The notes below the pieces were generated by a model. That model did no database searches and was not told the origin of the DNA. It saw only the letters and a program-made list of their open reading frames with translations. DNA of 64,000 nucleotides. Source: Amanita rubescens (taxonomy: Eukaryota > Basidiomycota > Agaricomycetes > Agaricales > Amanitaceae). Position numbers and translations under genes: made by a program. Of this stretch, positions 21,201 through 31,816 are shown one piece after another (position 1 is the first letter of the stretch; every line of letters begins with the position of its first letter). The DNA is taken from contig WION01000126.1 of the NCBI GenBank assembly GCA_015039365.1, positions 62,001 to 126,000 on the forward strand, read 5' to 3'.

Positions 21201-22961
21201 TCAAGGAGCACCCACTGTTGCTTTACACAACGGCGTTACCATTCACTCCAACAAATACGAGCATCTTCAAGAAATTTTATCACAGCGGCCTGCCAAAAGT
21301 TGTTTGCGGTGTGGACAAGATGTGGTCTCGAGAGTTAATCCAGCTCCAAGGCCATGATGGCTGGATTTATTCCGTCGCATTCTCGCCCGATGGATCCAAA
21401 ATCATCTCGGGGTCCTCTGACAAGACCATTCGAGTTTGGGATGCAAGCACTGGCGTCGAGATGCTCCCACCCCTTCGAGGTCATGATAGCTTGATTTATT
21501 CCGTCGCATTCTCGCCCGATGGATCCAAAATCATCTCGGGGTCAAAAGACAAGACCATTCGAGTTTGGGATGCAAGTACTGGCGTCGAGATGCTCCCACC
21601 CCTTCGAGGCCATGATGGCTGGATTGATTCCGTCGCATTCTCGCCCGATGGATCCAAAATCATCTCAGGGTCAAAAGACAAGACCATTCGAGTTTGGGAC
21701 GCAAGTACTGGCGTCAAGATGCTCTCACCCCTTCGAGGCCATGATGACTTCATTTATTCCGTCGCATTCTCGCCCGATGGATCCAAAATCATCTCGGGGT
21801 CAAAAGACAAGACCATTCGAGTTTGGGATGCAAGCACTGGCGTCGAGATCCTCCCACCCCTTGCAGGCCATACTAGCTGGATTTGTTCCGTTGCATTCTC
21901 GCCTGATGGATCCAAAATCATCTCGGGGTCAGATGATAAGACCATTCGAGTTTGGGATGCAAGCACCGGTGTCAAGATGCTCTTACCTCTTCGAGGCCAT
22001 GATGGCTGTATTGATTCCGTCTCATTCTCGCCCGATGGATCCAAAATCATCTCAGGGTCTTCTGACAAGACCATTCGAGTTTGGGATGCAAGCACTGGTG
22101 TCGAGATGCCCCCACCCCTTGGAGGCCATACTAGCTTGATTTCTTCCGTCGCATTCTCGCCTGATGGATCCAAAATCATCTCGGGGTCAGATGACAACAC
22201 CATTCGAGTTTGGGATGCAAGCACTGGCGTTGAGATGCTCTCACCCCTTCGAGGCCATGATAATTCGATTTGTTCCGTTGCATTCTCGCCTGATGGATCC
22301 AAAATCATCTCGGGGTCTTTTGACAAGACCATTCGAGTTTGGGATGCAAGCACTGGCATCGAGATGCTCCCACCCCTTCGAGGCCATGATCACTTGGATT
22401 CGTTCCGTCGCATTCTCGCCCGATGGATCCAAAATCATCTCGGGGTCAGAGGACAAGACCATTCGAGTTTGGGATGCAAGCACCGGTGTCGAGATGCTCT
22501 CACCTCTTCCAGGCCATGATGGCTGTATTGATTCCGTCGCATTCTCGCCCGATGGATCCAAAATCATCTCGGGGTCTTCCGACAAGACCATTCGAGTTTG
22601 GGATGCAAGCATCGGTGTCGAGATGCTCTCACCTCTTCGAGGCCATGATCACCGCATTTGTTCCGTCGCATTCTCGCCCGATGGATCCAAAATCTCGGGT
22701 TCAGATGACAAGTCCATTCGAGTTTGGGATGCAAGCACTGGCATTGCGTTATCGCATCCACAAATAGCAGCTGATGATACCCCTAGGTCTGCGGTGGACC
22801 AACCGATGATAGGGGAGTGGATCACAAATATCAATACCGGCGGGTATATGGGAGCGCTTCCTGTCGGTGCACGCTTTTATTCTGGACAAGTTCACGGGTC
22901 TACATATGTCGGATGGACGGTGAAACATAAACTCGTGCTTATTCATTTCCCTGAGCAGTAG
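18258..22961 (+). pseudogene. NACHT-WD40 NLR-like gene, copy 2, with point lesions
   Basis: Same exon order as copy 1: C2-like (VEVVNLSFPALS), helical region (LVDRNGNPSPAKLSVRITQD; YSFVVSADELKSNPVLQDI), NACHT with Walker A GMAGTGKST (19738-19764) and IVLIIDALDECG, a helical linker, and 11 WD40 repeats of 43 residues with the same C-terminal tail ending at 22961. No transposon interrupts it, but copy 1 shows where it is damaged: a 1-nt loss in the C2 exon near 18540, CGA to TGA at 20163-20165 just after VVSRNE in the NACHT domain, a 2-nt loss near 20220, and an extra T at about 22394 in WD repeat 9. These breaks cannot be removed by plausible introns. Truncated N-terminal or WD-only products remain possible. 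Confidence 0.82.
21336..22740 (+). repeat. WD40 repeat array, NLR copy 2
   Basis: Eleven tandem 129-nt units. As in copy 1 the core [15 protein letters not shown] and IRVWDAS is almost invariant, while the residues after the GH turn differ in nearly every unit (DGWIY, DSLIY, DGWID, DDFIY, TSWIC, DGCID, TSLIS, DNSIC, DGCID, DHRIC), as does the residue after SGS (S, K, D, F, E). The two arrays differ in repeat number (13 versus 11), indicating gain or loss of units since duplication. Confidence 0.9.
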
Positions 22962-23289
22962 AAATCACTTCCTGATAGGTTCGTGTATTACGAGGGCCAT
23001 ATATCACGAACTTATCAGTATAGTAGTAGTACATAACCTGAGATACGGGGTTGAGCTGATCCGAACCTATACTGCCACCGTTGTTTCTTCAAACCACGGC
23101 TGAAACACTCGTCATCACCCCTAAAATCGAATCCATTCTCATTACATTGAACGATAAACAACTCGACACGATACTCCTCACCGCCCATTGATCGTCGCCG
23201 TCGAATCCTCCTCACACTCTGTCCTTCGCTAGCACCAGCGCCGAATCCAAAAAAAATTGCCGTCGCCACCGACTCACCTTTTCCCCCTA
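22962..23289. other. spacer between NLR copy 2 and second SNX relic
   Basis: No gene recognised. From about 23036 the sequence parallels 15015-15260 of the first unit, supporting that the duplicated block includes the NLR 3' flank. Confidence 0.4.
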
Positions 23290-24340
23290 ATCCCGATGTC
23301 TTTACCATAGCGATACACATCTCTCTCAAATCCGCGACTGCACCGGTCCAGATCAGCTTGTATGGCGGTACACGGGTACTTGAGATCCGCAGCTGACAAA
23401 TGGCGCACTTCTTCCAGCTGCGCACGCGATATATGTGGTCAGTTAACGGTAGCGATGACACGTGTAAGAAGAACCCTCGCTCACCTGAGCGATCGTCTCT
23501 CGCGTCTTGGTGATTCCGGTAAATAAGACGGAGTAGCGGTGGGCGATTCGGGAAGAGGAGCATCCTCCGTAGTGCTGCGGCACTGCACTTTCCGCTATGG
23601 TGTCCTCCGCTGCAATCTCAGACATGATCGGTTCAGATGGCTCAGCTTGGTCCCCGCTATCCGATTCGCTTGGGTATTTCATCTTTGGTCCCGCAACGAG
23701 GGGATAGACTCGTCAAGCCCCTGCCCATCCTGGGTCATCTCGAACTGAACATGCTTCTGGTGGCGGTACCCAAGGTTCTGCGAATTGAGAGTATTCGTGC
23801 AGGGGCTCTGCCCAGTTTTGCTCGAGTTCCTGGAGCTGCAGTCGCGTGAGTTAATAGCAGCTGAAGTACGTGAAATAGGGAGTTCTTACCAGTTTGGTGG
23901 TGGAGATGTAGGTAGCGTCTACAGCCTGCCCGGTCTTTTCCGCCATTTCCCCCGACTCGTTCAATAAGTTGGAATGATCCTGAGTATAATCTTTGTTCGT
24001 CCAGTGAGCACAAGTATACTACTGTCCATACAGCGGACTGAGAAGGTACCAGGGTGCCTTGCGAGACGGTTGAGAAAGGTGCCTGTTTGACGGCATAGTC
24101 GCTGATGGACTGCTTTGAGGGGACGGGAGGGATGATGATGGTCGGGTAGAGCTTGACGAGTGAAACTCGAATTCGGAGCAGCGGTGGGTAGCCGAGTGTA
24201 CGTCTTTTGGGAGGATTTCTGGGTCGTCGTCAGAGTGGAGGAATCTATCGCGGTGACAGCAGAATCCCGTCTTTGACCTGGGGAAGTCTGTGAGTGCGTG
24301 CGAGTAATCAATCAACAAACCATGATATTCGCGTTGGGCG
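23290..24340 (-). pseudogene. SNX41: sorting nexin (SNX41/ATG20-like) pseudogene, copy 2
   Basis: A shorter, more decayed sister of the relic at 15300-16790. Minus-strand fragments include FLNRLARHPGT (PX end), DATYISTTKL, LQELEQNWAEPLHEYSQF in the BAR region, FEMTQDGQ, GITKTRETIAQ and the C-terminal VADLREMCIAMVKT. They lie in different frames with stops between. The linker between PX and BAR has been lost. Its position downstream of NLR copy 2 mirrors the first unit and fixes the extent of the duplication. Confidence 0.72.
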
Positions 24341-24658
24341 ACCGTGGTGACGTTGGCGGTTACGGATCGGAATCGGAATCGGAAACTATCGCCCTCCGAA
24401 ACAAACAGGGGCAAACATCATCTCGCAAAGCTCTGCAACTGCTACCTTTAAGAACGGAGAGCTGACGTTATTTGTGCACCACATCACATGCACCACATCA
24501 AAGCCAAAACCCCTCGAAACGCTTCTAACCCTGTTTACCCGAAAGAAACGCGACATCCTCGAGCACCACACGTGCCCTGACGATGTGCTATATCAAGAGA
24601 CCATGCACGCTGCGGATAGGCAAGTACTATATCACACCTCTCGAACAAAGCGCGAACG

Positions 24659-25809
24659 ATGACGGAAAAGACCCAGAACGACATTCATATTCAAGAACCC
24701 GCAACTGAGTCACAATGGGGCGTTTCAAAGGCTATTAAGAATGTCAAACGGCATCTTGGGAGCCAGCAGAAGCGCAAGAAAGAACGGCAAATGTCCGTGG
24801 AGGTCATCCCAGCTCCCAGTATCACCGTGAACAGTACATCTCTCATTGGTACGTTGTCGTTCCAATTAAGGCGTTGAGTGGGTTGTTGCTGATTTTGTTG
24901 CTTAGGGAAAGTCGCAATCGTCACCGGTTCATCGCGCTCAACAGGCGCGGCGATTGCAAAGGCATTGGGCGAACAAGGCGCAAATGTCATCGTCAATTAT
25001 CGCTATAGCGAAGACGAGGCGAGCAAAGTCGTGCAAGCCATCAGGGCACAGGGTAGAGGATCCGTCGCCATCCGTGCGGACGTTTCAACCCTCGAAGGTG
25101 TCCGACATCTTGTAAACGAATCTATGCGAGCGTTCGGCAAGATAGACATCCTCGTGCTGAATGCAGGAGTAATGAAAGGCAAACCTCTTGCAGAGGTCGA
25201 CGAAGAATTCTTTGATGCTCATTTCGATTTCAACGTCAAAGCTCCGTTGTTCTTGGTTAAAGCGGCTTCTAGCTATCTTCCCTCGCGTGAGTAGTCTTGA
25301 TATCATTTGCATTGATCACTATCTGATATATATTTCTACTAGCGGGCGGCCGGATCATATTCTTTTCGTCCAGTATGACCGACGCACCTGGTTTGTTCTC
25401 ACAATCCCTTTCAAGTTTCTGGTCACTTAGCATCTCTTCACAGCGTTCATACCAAACATGTTATGCTTCCTTGCATCTAAAGGAGCAGTGGAACAAATTG
25501 CCCGTGTGCTAGCGAAAGATCTTGGCGCAAAAGGAATCACCGTCAATACGGTTTCTCCTGGTCCCCTTGACACCGCGCAATTCAGGGAAGGAAAGTCCCA
25601 AAAGTGGATCGACTTCTTTTCGAGGCAAAGTCCGTCACACAGACTTGGCTTACCGGAGGATGTTGCTCCGCTTGTTGCGTTCCTTGCGAGTCCTGCGGCG
25701 CAATGGATCAATGGACAAAATATACGAGTGAATGGGGTCAGTACAATACTCTTTTTTTCGTGCTTTACATTCGACTGAGGATGAGCATTTATAGGGTTCG
25801 GTGTTATAA
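24659..25809 (+). CDS. short-chain dehydrogenase/reductase with altered motifs
   Basis: ATG at 24659, with introns of about 50-60 nt after SLIG, after YLPS, at 25391-25443 and at 25737-25794; the last exon ends at TAA 25807-25809. The classical SDR layout is visible: KVAIVTGSSRSTG at the dinucleotide site, ADVSTLEGVRHLV, ILVLNAGVMKGK with the NAG motif, GGRIIFFSSS with candidate catalytic Ser, FLASKGAVEQIARVLAKDLG, NTVSPGPLDT and the C-terminal NGQNIRVNG. About 60 residues precede the Rossmann domain, an unusual extension. Two key positions differ: Ser replaces Gly/Ala in the glycine motif, and Phe replaces the catalytic Tyr of YxxxK (FLASK, codon TTC). It may be catalytically weak or non-enzymatic; this is inferred. 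Confidence 0.82.
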
Positions 25810-26645
25810 CTGGAGTCTGGTGCAAATTAATATACACACATAATTTACTGTATTAAGTGCCTTTGATATACTATTCGAGAGGATGCTGTACGGGCGCGTT
25901 ACAAGCGCATGTCCAATGATAGAGTCAAATGTAGAGTGTAACCGTTTTGTCTCCTTCCTTCGTGCAGCCGGGACCAGTCACTCGACTTCCATTTCCGTTC
26001 CTTTTATTGGTCTTCGTTCATTAGTCACAGAAGCTATATGACCTTGGTTACGCCCTGAAATATGTGACTCAAGCAACGCGATCCGGTTCGCCGAGGGGTG
26101 AATCGTTTACACCCACTATTCCCAAAGTTCATTATTCAATGCTGTTGTTTGTCTCCTTGCTTACTAGCTAGCTCTGATCTTGAGGGCTAGGACGACGCAA
26201 TGCTATGATAGCAACTCCTATGTAGAGGCCGAAGACATGGTTTTTCGTAAGCCGCCAGAGCATCCAGTGGTAACGGTTTCTGATATAAGCAAGAACGGCG
26301 CAAATCGGTGATCATGCGATAAACCAATGAGGTCGAGCATGGTGTCACCAAGGCGAGATAGAGAGACGTAGCACGTCAGATTTTGGTGGGGAAATCACGA
26401 TCATTGCTAAAAACTGGAGTCATACATAGAGTTCAGATCGGACAACCCGGTCAGATATAGTATAGTAGACATTATATACGCAAGCATCGCTACTCACTAT
26501 TCAATATTCAATATTCAATATTCGATATACAATAATTAGATTTTACTTCAAGCAAATTCTGATCATATTGCAGCCTGCAGCCGAGTCATAATGAGTATGG
26601 GCAGTAAATTGAAAAAATGATTTCGTACCCAGAAAACGCAGATAT
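25810..26645. other. intergenic region between SDR and F-box genes
   Basis: No gene is recognised. An AT-rich heptamer microsatellite, repeats of ATTCAAT, lies near 26495-26528. The SDR and the F-box gene to the right are convergent across this region, so it should hold both 3' ends. Confidence 0.45.
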
Positions 26646-28309
26646 CTACGTCTTCCTATCTGCTTCCTGCTTGCGGACAGCCGCAAAGACCGGAATCAAT
26701 CTCTCCACTTCCTTCCATTTACGTTTCTTCTCCTCTGGGTCCTCGTTGAGCTCAGAAACGGTGATCTTCGTCACTTCCGGGAACATGTCAGAAATAAACG
26801 CAGCAATGCGACCCGGATTCTCAATCGGTGAATCGTTTACACCGAGTTCCCGGAGTGCCCTGTTGCACGTCCCGTTCCCTAGCTGCTCTTCGTAGTTGTC
26901 AAGAGCATCGGCATTAATTGTTAGGGACAATTCCTCGAGTTTAGGACAATGTTTCGCAAAGGGAATGAGAGCGTGAGACGTTAATCGCGATGGTACCGGC
27001 TTTTTAGGGCTTATCGTGAACTTCCGTAGTTTAGACCAAGCTTTGGCTATGCATGCGACGTCGTCATCGCCGACATCAAGTGTCCAATAACCATATACTC
27101 CGAACACGAGTATATGTTGGAAACGTAGTAGAGGGGATATCGTTTGAAAGGGTAATGTAAGCGGACGACGACTGGTAACAGATGATATCACGATGGCTGT
27201 AAGGGTATCATGCAAAATACCATTCTGTATTCCATTGATTAGTCCGGCCCATTGTGGTTCCTGAGGCGCTCCGGTGATGAATAAATTTATAGAGTGGAGT
27301 GGCGTGGAAGACATGCACTTCAAGACTTGCAAGCAGCTATCCATTTCGCAGCGGACCATGACGAGATGTTTGAGCACGGGGAAATTTGGAGCGTTGTTTG
27401 GGAGCTGGGTATCAACGACTCGACAAAAGTATAATTTGAGCGTTGTCAACGCTGGAAGTCTAGCGATGATATTCGTGAGGAGACCAAGATTGATGCTTTT
27501 CAGAGAGAGAGATTCTAGACCTGTCCAAGCAATGAATGGCGCACAGGCACCGGAAGCGCGTCCAGAGAATAGAGTTTCCCAAGAAAGATGGAAATTGTTC
27601 TGGGCACCAAGCTCTGCATCCAGTACCATAGATTGAATGGAAGGACAATGCGAGGCTAATGAAGTCAACAAGGAAAACCGCATTCTGAATGATGCTTCTT
27701 CCCTAGTCACAAACATAAGAACCTTCAAATGTGTTATACTTGGGGCGAGGAACAGATGGATATAAGGGTATACGTCATCATTTTTGACGCTCCACGTCAG
27801 TTGCTGGAGTCGCGGCAGCAACTTGGAAGTTCCCGGTTGAGCGCAAGCCAGTGACCGAAAGATCCCCGAGTCGAACTGGTAGACGTTGTCATTCCTGGTC
27901 GCGTCCACAACGTCGCTATGAGTGAGGATGTGGATTCGTGATGCGGCAATTTCAAATCTTTCCCAATCATCCTTCACAAGTGGTCTTTGAAAATGCTGGG
28001 GTTGATGGTGAAAATCAAAGAAGCGGAAAAGAAACCGTTACTCACTATGCGAACTACATCTCTTTGAAGATCTTCCCTCCACATCATATCTTCTTCGTAA
28101 AGGTCCCATGGCAGGCAGTGCATCAACGGAACAAGGCTATCCAGCTCGTACCACAGTAAATCGAGGGCGGGCTGCATCATTGCTTTGCACGACAGGCAAA
28201 GCTGGAACAATGTAAATTTGTCCTTGCGTCCGATTTGTTCGCATATCAGTCGGCACAGTTCGAGGCATTGTAATACGCGACTCGAGCTCGTCGCGGTGAC
28301 TGAGGACAT
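26646..28309 (-). CDS. F-box/LRR-like protein, array member 1
   Basis: Two exons: 28309-28046 and 27996-26646, with a 49-nt intron (GTGAGT ... CAG) in phase 0. Exon 1 encodes an F-box-like segment (VLQCLELCRLICEQIGRKD; LSCKAMMQPALDLLWYEL). Exon 2 begins with HFQRPLVKDDWERFE, then LLPRLQQLTW, YPYIHLFLAPSITHL and irregular leucine-rich repeats (LPALTTLKLYFC; CPKLEELSLTI), ending with FISDMFPEVTKITVSE and a Lys/Glu-rich tail. Length is about 538 residues. It is the first of four minus-strand paralogues. Its 5' end lies only 61 nt from the start of the divergent F-box gene at 28371. Substrate-receptor function in SCF ligases is inferred from the family. Confidence 0.82.
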
Positions 28310-28370
28310 AAGTTGTGGGAAAGTTATAAATAAAGTTTGTGTTCGGGCCGAGTCCTGCCACAGCGACAGA

Positions 28371-29747
28371 ATGACTTGCAAAATGTTACCCATCGAAATT
28401 CTATGCAAAATATTTCTCCTCCTCTGTGATAAACCCATTCATCTCCAGATGTTGCAGTATACGTGGCATGTCGACGAGTTTCCGTGGGCTGTGGGACAAG
28501 TTTGCAGGCATTGGAGAGGCGCATTTTTATCCTATCCGCCTCTATGGACCTCTCTGTCCCTGCAGAGCGGCAACTTTAGCGCCATCGCCATAGCGGAAAT
28601 CAACCGACGTACGGCTACATACCTCGAACGGTCAAGACAGTTGCCACTCACCATACTCGTTTCCATGGCGAATTCATCCAACATAAACTTTCCTAGCGAC
28701 ACGTTTCGATTGCTATTGGCCAGTTCGAATCGATGGAAAAGGGCAGATTTGGTGCTCAGGAGAGAATCCGTCCTGCTTGACCTTATCGGATGCTTTAATA
28801 AGGTACCGATCCTCAAGTCGCTGGGCATCTCTGTATACGGATTCGAACTTGAAGCAGCAAAGCACTACAACGACTTCCTTACGATCGCGCCGCATCTTAC
28901 TGAACTTAACATTTCCGACCCCGGAGAGACGGGAAGATGGATGTCACTACCTTGGTCGCAGTTAACGAAGCTCAGCTTAGAAGTGTCGTTTGTGGAGTTT
29001 TTCGTGCAAAATTCGCGACTGGAAACAATTCTATCCCAATTACAGAATCTCGAGGAGCTACGATTCGAAATTCATGACGCTCCGGACTTCACTATTAGCA
29101 GAAGTCAAGCTGCCATACGGCTTCCCCTCCTCCGTTTCCTTGAAATCACAATGATCTGTCCGGGGATATTCTCGTCGTTTGAAGTGCCTCTACTGGAACA
29201 TCTCTGGTTGGATGGCTGTATTGAACTTGAAGATGTTGGCGAAATTTGTGCTGGGGAATTATCATCCATGATCGAGCGGTCGTCCAGCCGCATTCGCCGT
29301 TTGACGCTTCAAGACTTTTTAGATGATGACGTAGCGCTCGATATTTTTGGGGCACTGGACAGCCTCGAGGAGCTCTGCATCAAGGACCTATCGTGTTCTC
29401 TGCTCATTGGGTACATGGCAAATCCCGATATCCACTATTTGCCCAACTTGCGGGAGTTGCAGGTGATATGTTGTCCTGGGCAAGTTAACAGAGACCTCAT
29501 GACGGCGATATATCTCCTCTTGGACGAGCGGGGCAAGGGGTCCGAGTCGCCACTAGGCCTCCAGAGCACGCCCCTCGAGAGGGTAATGATTCAGTTGGAA
29601 TGGGATCATTCAAATTGTCAGGAAAGAGTTCTCTGCAAGAGGTTGAACGTCGAATCAAGGGTCGAAATCCTTGATATGGTCTCGGAAATGATGCAAGGTT
29701 GCCCATTCATTACCGATATTTACATCGACAACCAACCGATTGGATGA
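28371..29747 (+). CDS. F-box protein with RNI-like repeats (divergent)
   Basis: Single-exon frame of 458 residues from ATG 28371 to stop 29747. The N-terminus is a canonical basidiomycete F-box (MLPIEILCKIFLLLCD ... AVGQVCRHWRGAFLSYPPLW). The rest contains leucine-rich stretches (LLRFLEITMICP; LEHLWLDGCIELEDVG; LPNLRELQVICC). It is not closely related to the neighbouring minus-strand array, which has a different F-box and an intron. The frame is open upstream, but the F-box normally starts within a few residues of the first Met, so 28371 is preferred. Confidence 0.82.
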   Translation: MTCKMLPIEILCKIFLLLCDKPIHLQMLQYTWHVDEFPWAVGQVCRHWRGAFLSYPPLWTSLSLQSGNFSAIAIAEINRRTATYLERSRQLPLTILVSMANSSNINFPSDTFRLLLASSNRWKRADLVLRRESVLLDLIGCFNKVPILKSLGISVYGFELEAAKHYNDFLTIAPHLTELNISDPGETGRWMSLPWSQLTKLSLEVSFVEFFVQNSRLETILSQLQNLEELRFEIHDAPDFTISRSQAAIRLPLLRFLEITMICPGIFSSFEVPLLEHLWLDGCIELEDVGEICAGELSSMIERSSSRIRRLTLQDFLDDDVALDIFGALDSLEELCIKDLSCSLLIGYMANPDIHYLPNLRELQVICCPGQVNRDLMTAIYLLLDERGKGSESPLGLQSTPLERVMIQLEWDHSNCQERVLCKRLNVESRVEILDMVSEMMQGCPFITDIYIDNQPIG

Positions 29748-30153
29748 CCATCTTAGGGAGACAGGTTAGACTTACGACGTTAGTTCAGGTGAAAATGTAC
29801 GGGATAATGTGATGAATATATCCATTTTGATCTTCACTGTAGCTTGAATTTCCTGCATTTGTTCTCTCTCCTATTAGTCACGACAACACACCTTTCCGAA
29901 GCTCTGCTGCAAAATAGAGGCACAATTGAAAACGCCGGTTTTAGTTCACGTCAGCTCTCAGATTTTTCCTTTCTGACTTCATTGAGAAAACATCAATTTC
30001 ACTGTAAATTTCTCATAAAGAGTTCTGGCTGTGGGAAGCGACAACGGATGTAGGTTCCGTCTCATGACAGTATATTATGAGCATTATAATTTTTTTATGT
30101 CACGTCTTTGGTTGACGTGTGTATACTCCATAATGGCCATGCGCCGGGTCTGC
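29748..30153. other. intergenic region
   Basis: No gene recognised. It separates the convergent 3' ends of the F-box gene at 28371 and the aspartic-protease-like gene at 30154. An apparent signal-peptide-like frame near 29844 begins with TTG, not ATG, and was rejected. Confidence 0.45.
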
Positions 30154-31816
30154 TTAGCGGCGGCAGCGCTTTGCCCCTGATTTCACCCCACTCTGCGATC
30201 CCGAGGCTTTTTTTGGATACAATTCCTGAATCAACAACCCCAATTGCTCGTGAAACATGCGCATTGAATCTGGCAACGATTGAAGTGTTGGCCGGTATCG
30301 TAGCGGTGAAAGGCTGACCCTCGTATTCTTCATATCGAAGATAGAATAGACGTTCAACATGAAACTAAAAAAAAAATTCACCATCAGCATCCATTCTTCC
30401 ACCGGTTTATTGAACAATATTTCACCTAGTTCCTAGCACCCAAATATCTGGACCTTCGTCTGATGCTGGTTTCTCCTGAATCGCCCCACGGCATACCGCA
30501 GGTTTCTTGATAGAGCTTTCCTCGTATCTGGAGAAGCGGGCAAGAATGAAGCTAAATTGCACAGATCACGAATAGTCGACGAATTGAGGCTGCAGTGCAT
30601 ACCTGTCGAGACTCAAGTCCCATTCAGCGCCCCCCCATGAAAACGTTATCTTGGGAAATTCCTTGCCTTCGATAGGCAGGTTACACGGGAATACATGATC
30701 GTCCAACCCAACAGAGTTTTTTATGACTCGGGAAAATGGTATCCTTTCGTAGATTCTCTTTACAGCGTCGGCAGGACCCAGTATCATGTCCGTACCGCTG
30801 TCGATAATAGTTCGTATCCCGGATGCTATAACGTCGGTTTTGACTTGCCCGTTATCATCTTTATACGTCATTTTGACTTGCCCGCCGCCGATCACCCAGT
30901 TAATATATCGGTTGTAGCCCAGCATCATGCCTAAGCGGTACGACGCTGTGATATTCGATACGTTTTGTGTCAAACAAGTCTGGGTTTCCCGTACCATCTA
31001 TGTGAAACTCGGAATGACCCTTGGTGAGATAGAAAGCAAAGACTCCGGAACTGAAGCCCGGGGTTCTTTGCTGGTAGGCGGCGTAGAAAAAGGGGTCGTA
31101 ATGATTGTCCGCCAACTCAGGAAAGGCCAAGCCGAGAACGCTGAATGAAAAAATCGATATAAATATGAATCACGCTGCGTAGAATATGCAGCGCTCACCC
31201 GTCGAGTGGCCGTCGCAGGAAATACGGCGTGAAGTGTCCGACTGTGCCGAAATGCTGTCGTCTCAGCAATACATGTCCGATTTTCACGTTATCACCACGC
31301 CTCTTCATGTCCCGGGTCCCCCGTTGCTTATAGTGGATGAACCTGTGCCCATGCTGGGGAGTAAACGGATCCTTCATTTGCTTAAGTTCTTCAGGCGGAC
31401 CTTGTATTGCCGTCGATGAACTACCATAATACGTGTTTTTCCCATGACTTGCCGCCCAGAGTGAGGGAACCCAAAGATCGGATGATCCAGTGGCGAAGAT
31501 GACATTGAAGACCTGCGTAGCAATGGTAATCTCTCCGGTCCATATGTTTTCGTCTTCAAAATCTTCCGCTGGGTGATATTTGAGCGGTAATGTATACACA
31601 GGATGGTTCGTGTCCGAGTTGTGTTCCTGTTTTGCAGCCACATTGAAATCCGTACTGATACCACCTAAATAGTAAATGCCTACATACCTCTGCCAATGAA
31701 GAACCGTGGGGGGAACTTCTGTGAGCCGCGGCGTGTTGGGAGGATCCGTGTCCAGTGCCGTGGGCAAGTCGCGCAAGTGTGAGTGCCATGACGGCCGCCA
31801 ACAAGTTGAATTTCAT
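30154..31816 (-). CDS. secreted aspartic-protease-like protein lacking first catalytic Asp
   Basis: A1 (pepsin) fold gene. ATG at 31816 gives a signal peptide (MKFNLLAAVMALTLARLAHG). Introns that keep one frame: about 62 nt after SSLAE, one inside PLDG before VLGLAFPEL, 69 nt after FHIDG, then LSLD joined to SFILARFS, and WVLGT joined to SFMLNVYSIFD. Family landmarks are IFATGSSDLWVPS, HFGTV, LDGVLGLAFPEL, GYNRYINWV, the second active-site motif TIIDSGTDMI, and VLGT..MLNVYSIFD near the end. In the first active-site motif D-T-G is A-T-G (codon GCC at about 31486). The C-terminus extends about 50 residues beyond the usual end and finishes KSGAKRCRR. With one catalytic Asp missing, peptidase activity is not expected; a binding or inhibitory role is speculation. 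Confidence 0.8.

Noticed and set aside
29844..30053. Small secreted-protein-like frame with a hydrophobic start
   Set aside because: It begins with TTG, has no in-frame ATG giving a signal peptide, and shows no homology pattern.
30900..31000. Apparent frameshift in the aspartic-protease-like gene
   Set aside because: A 69-nt GT-AG intron after FHIDG restores a single frame into GYNRYINWV, a normal family motif.
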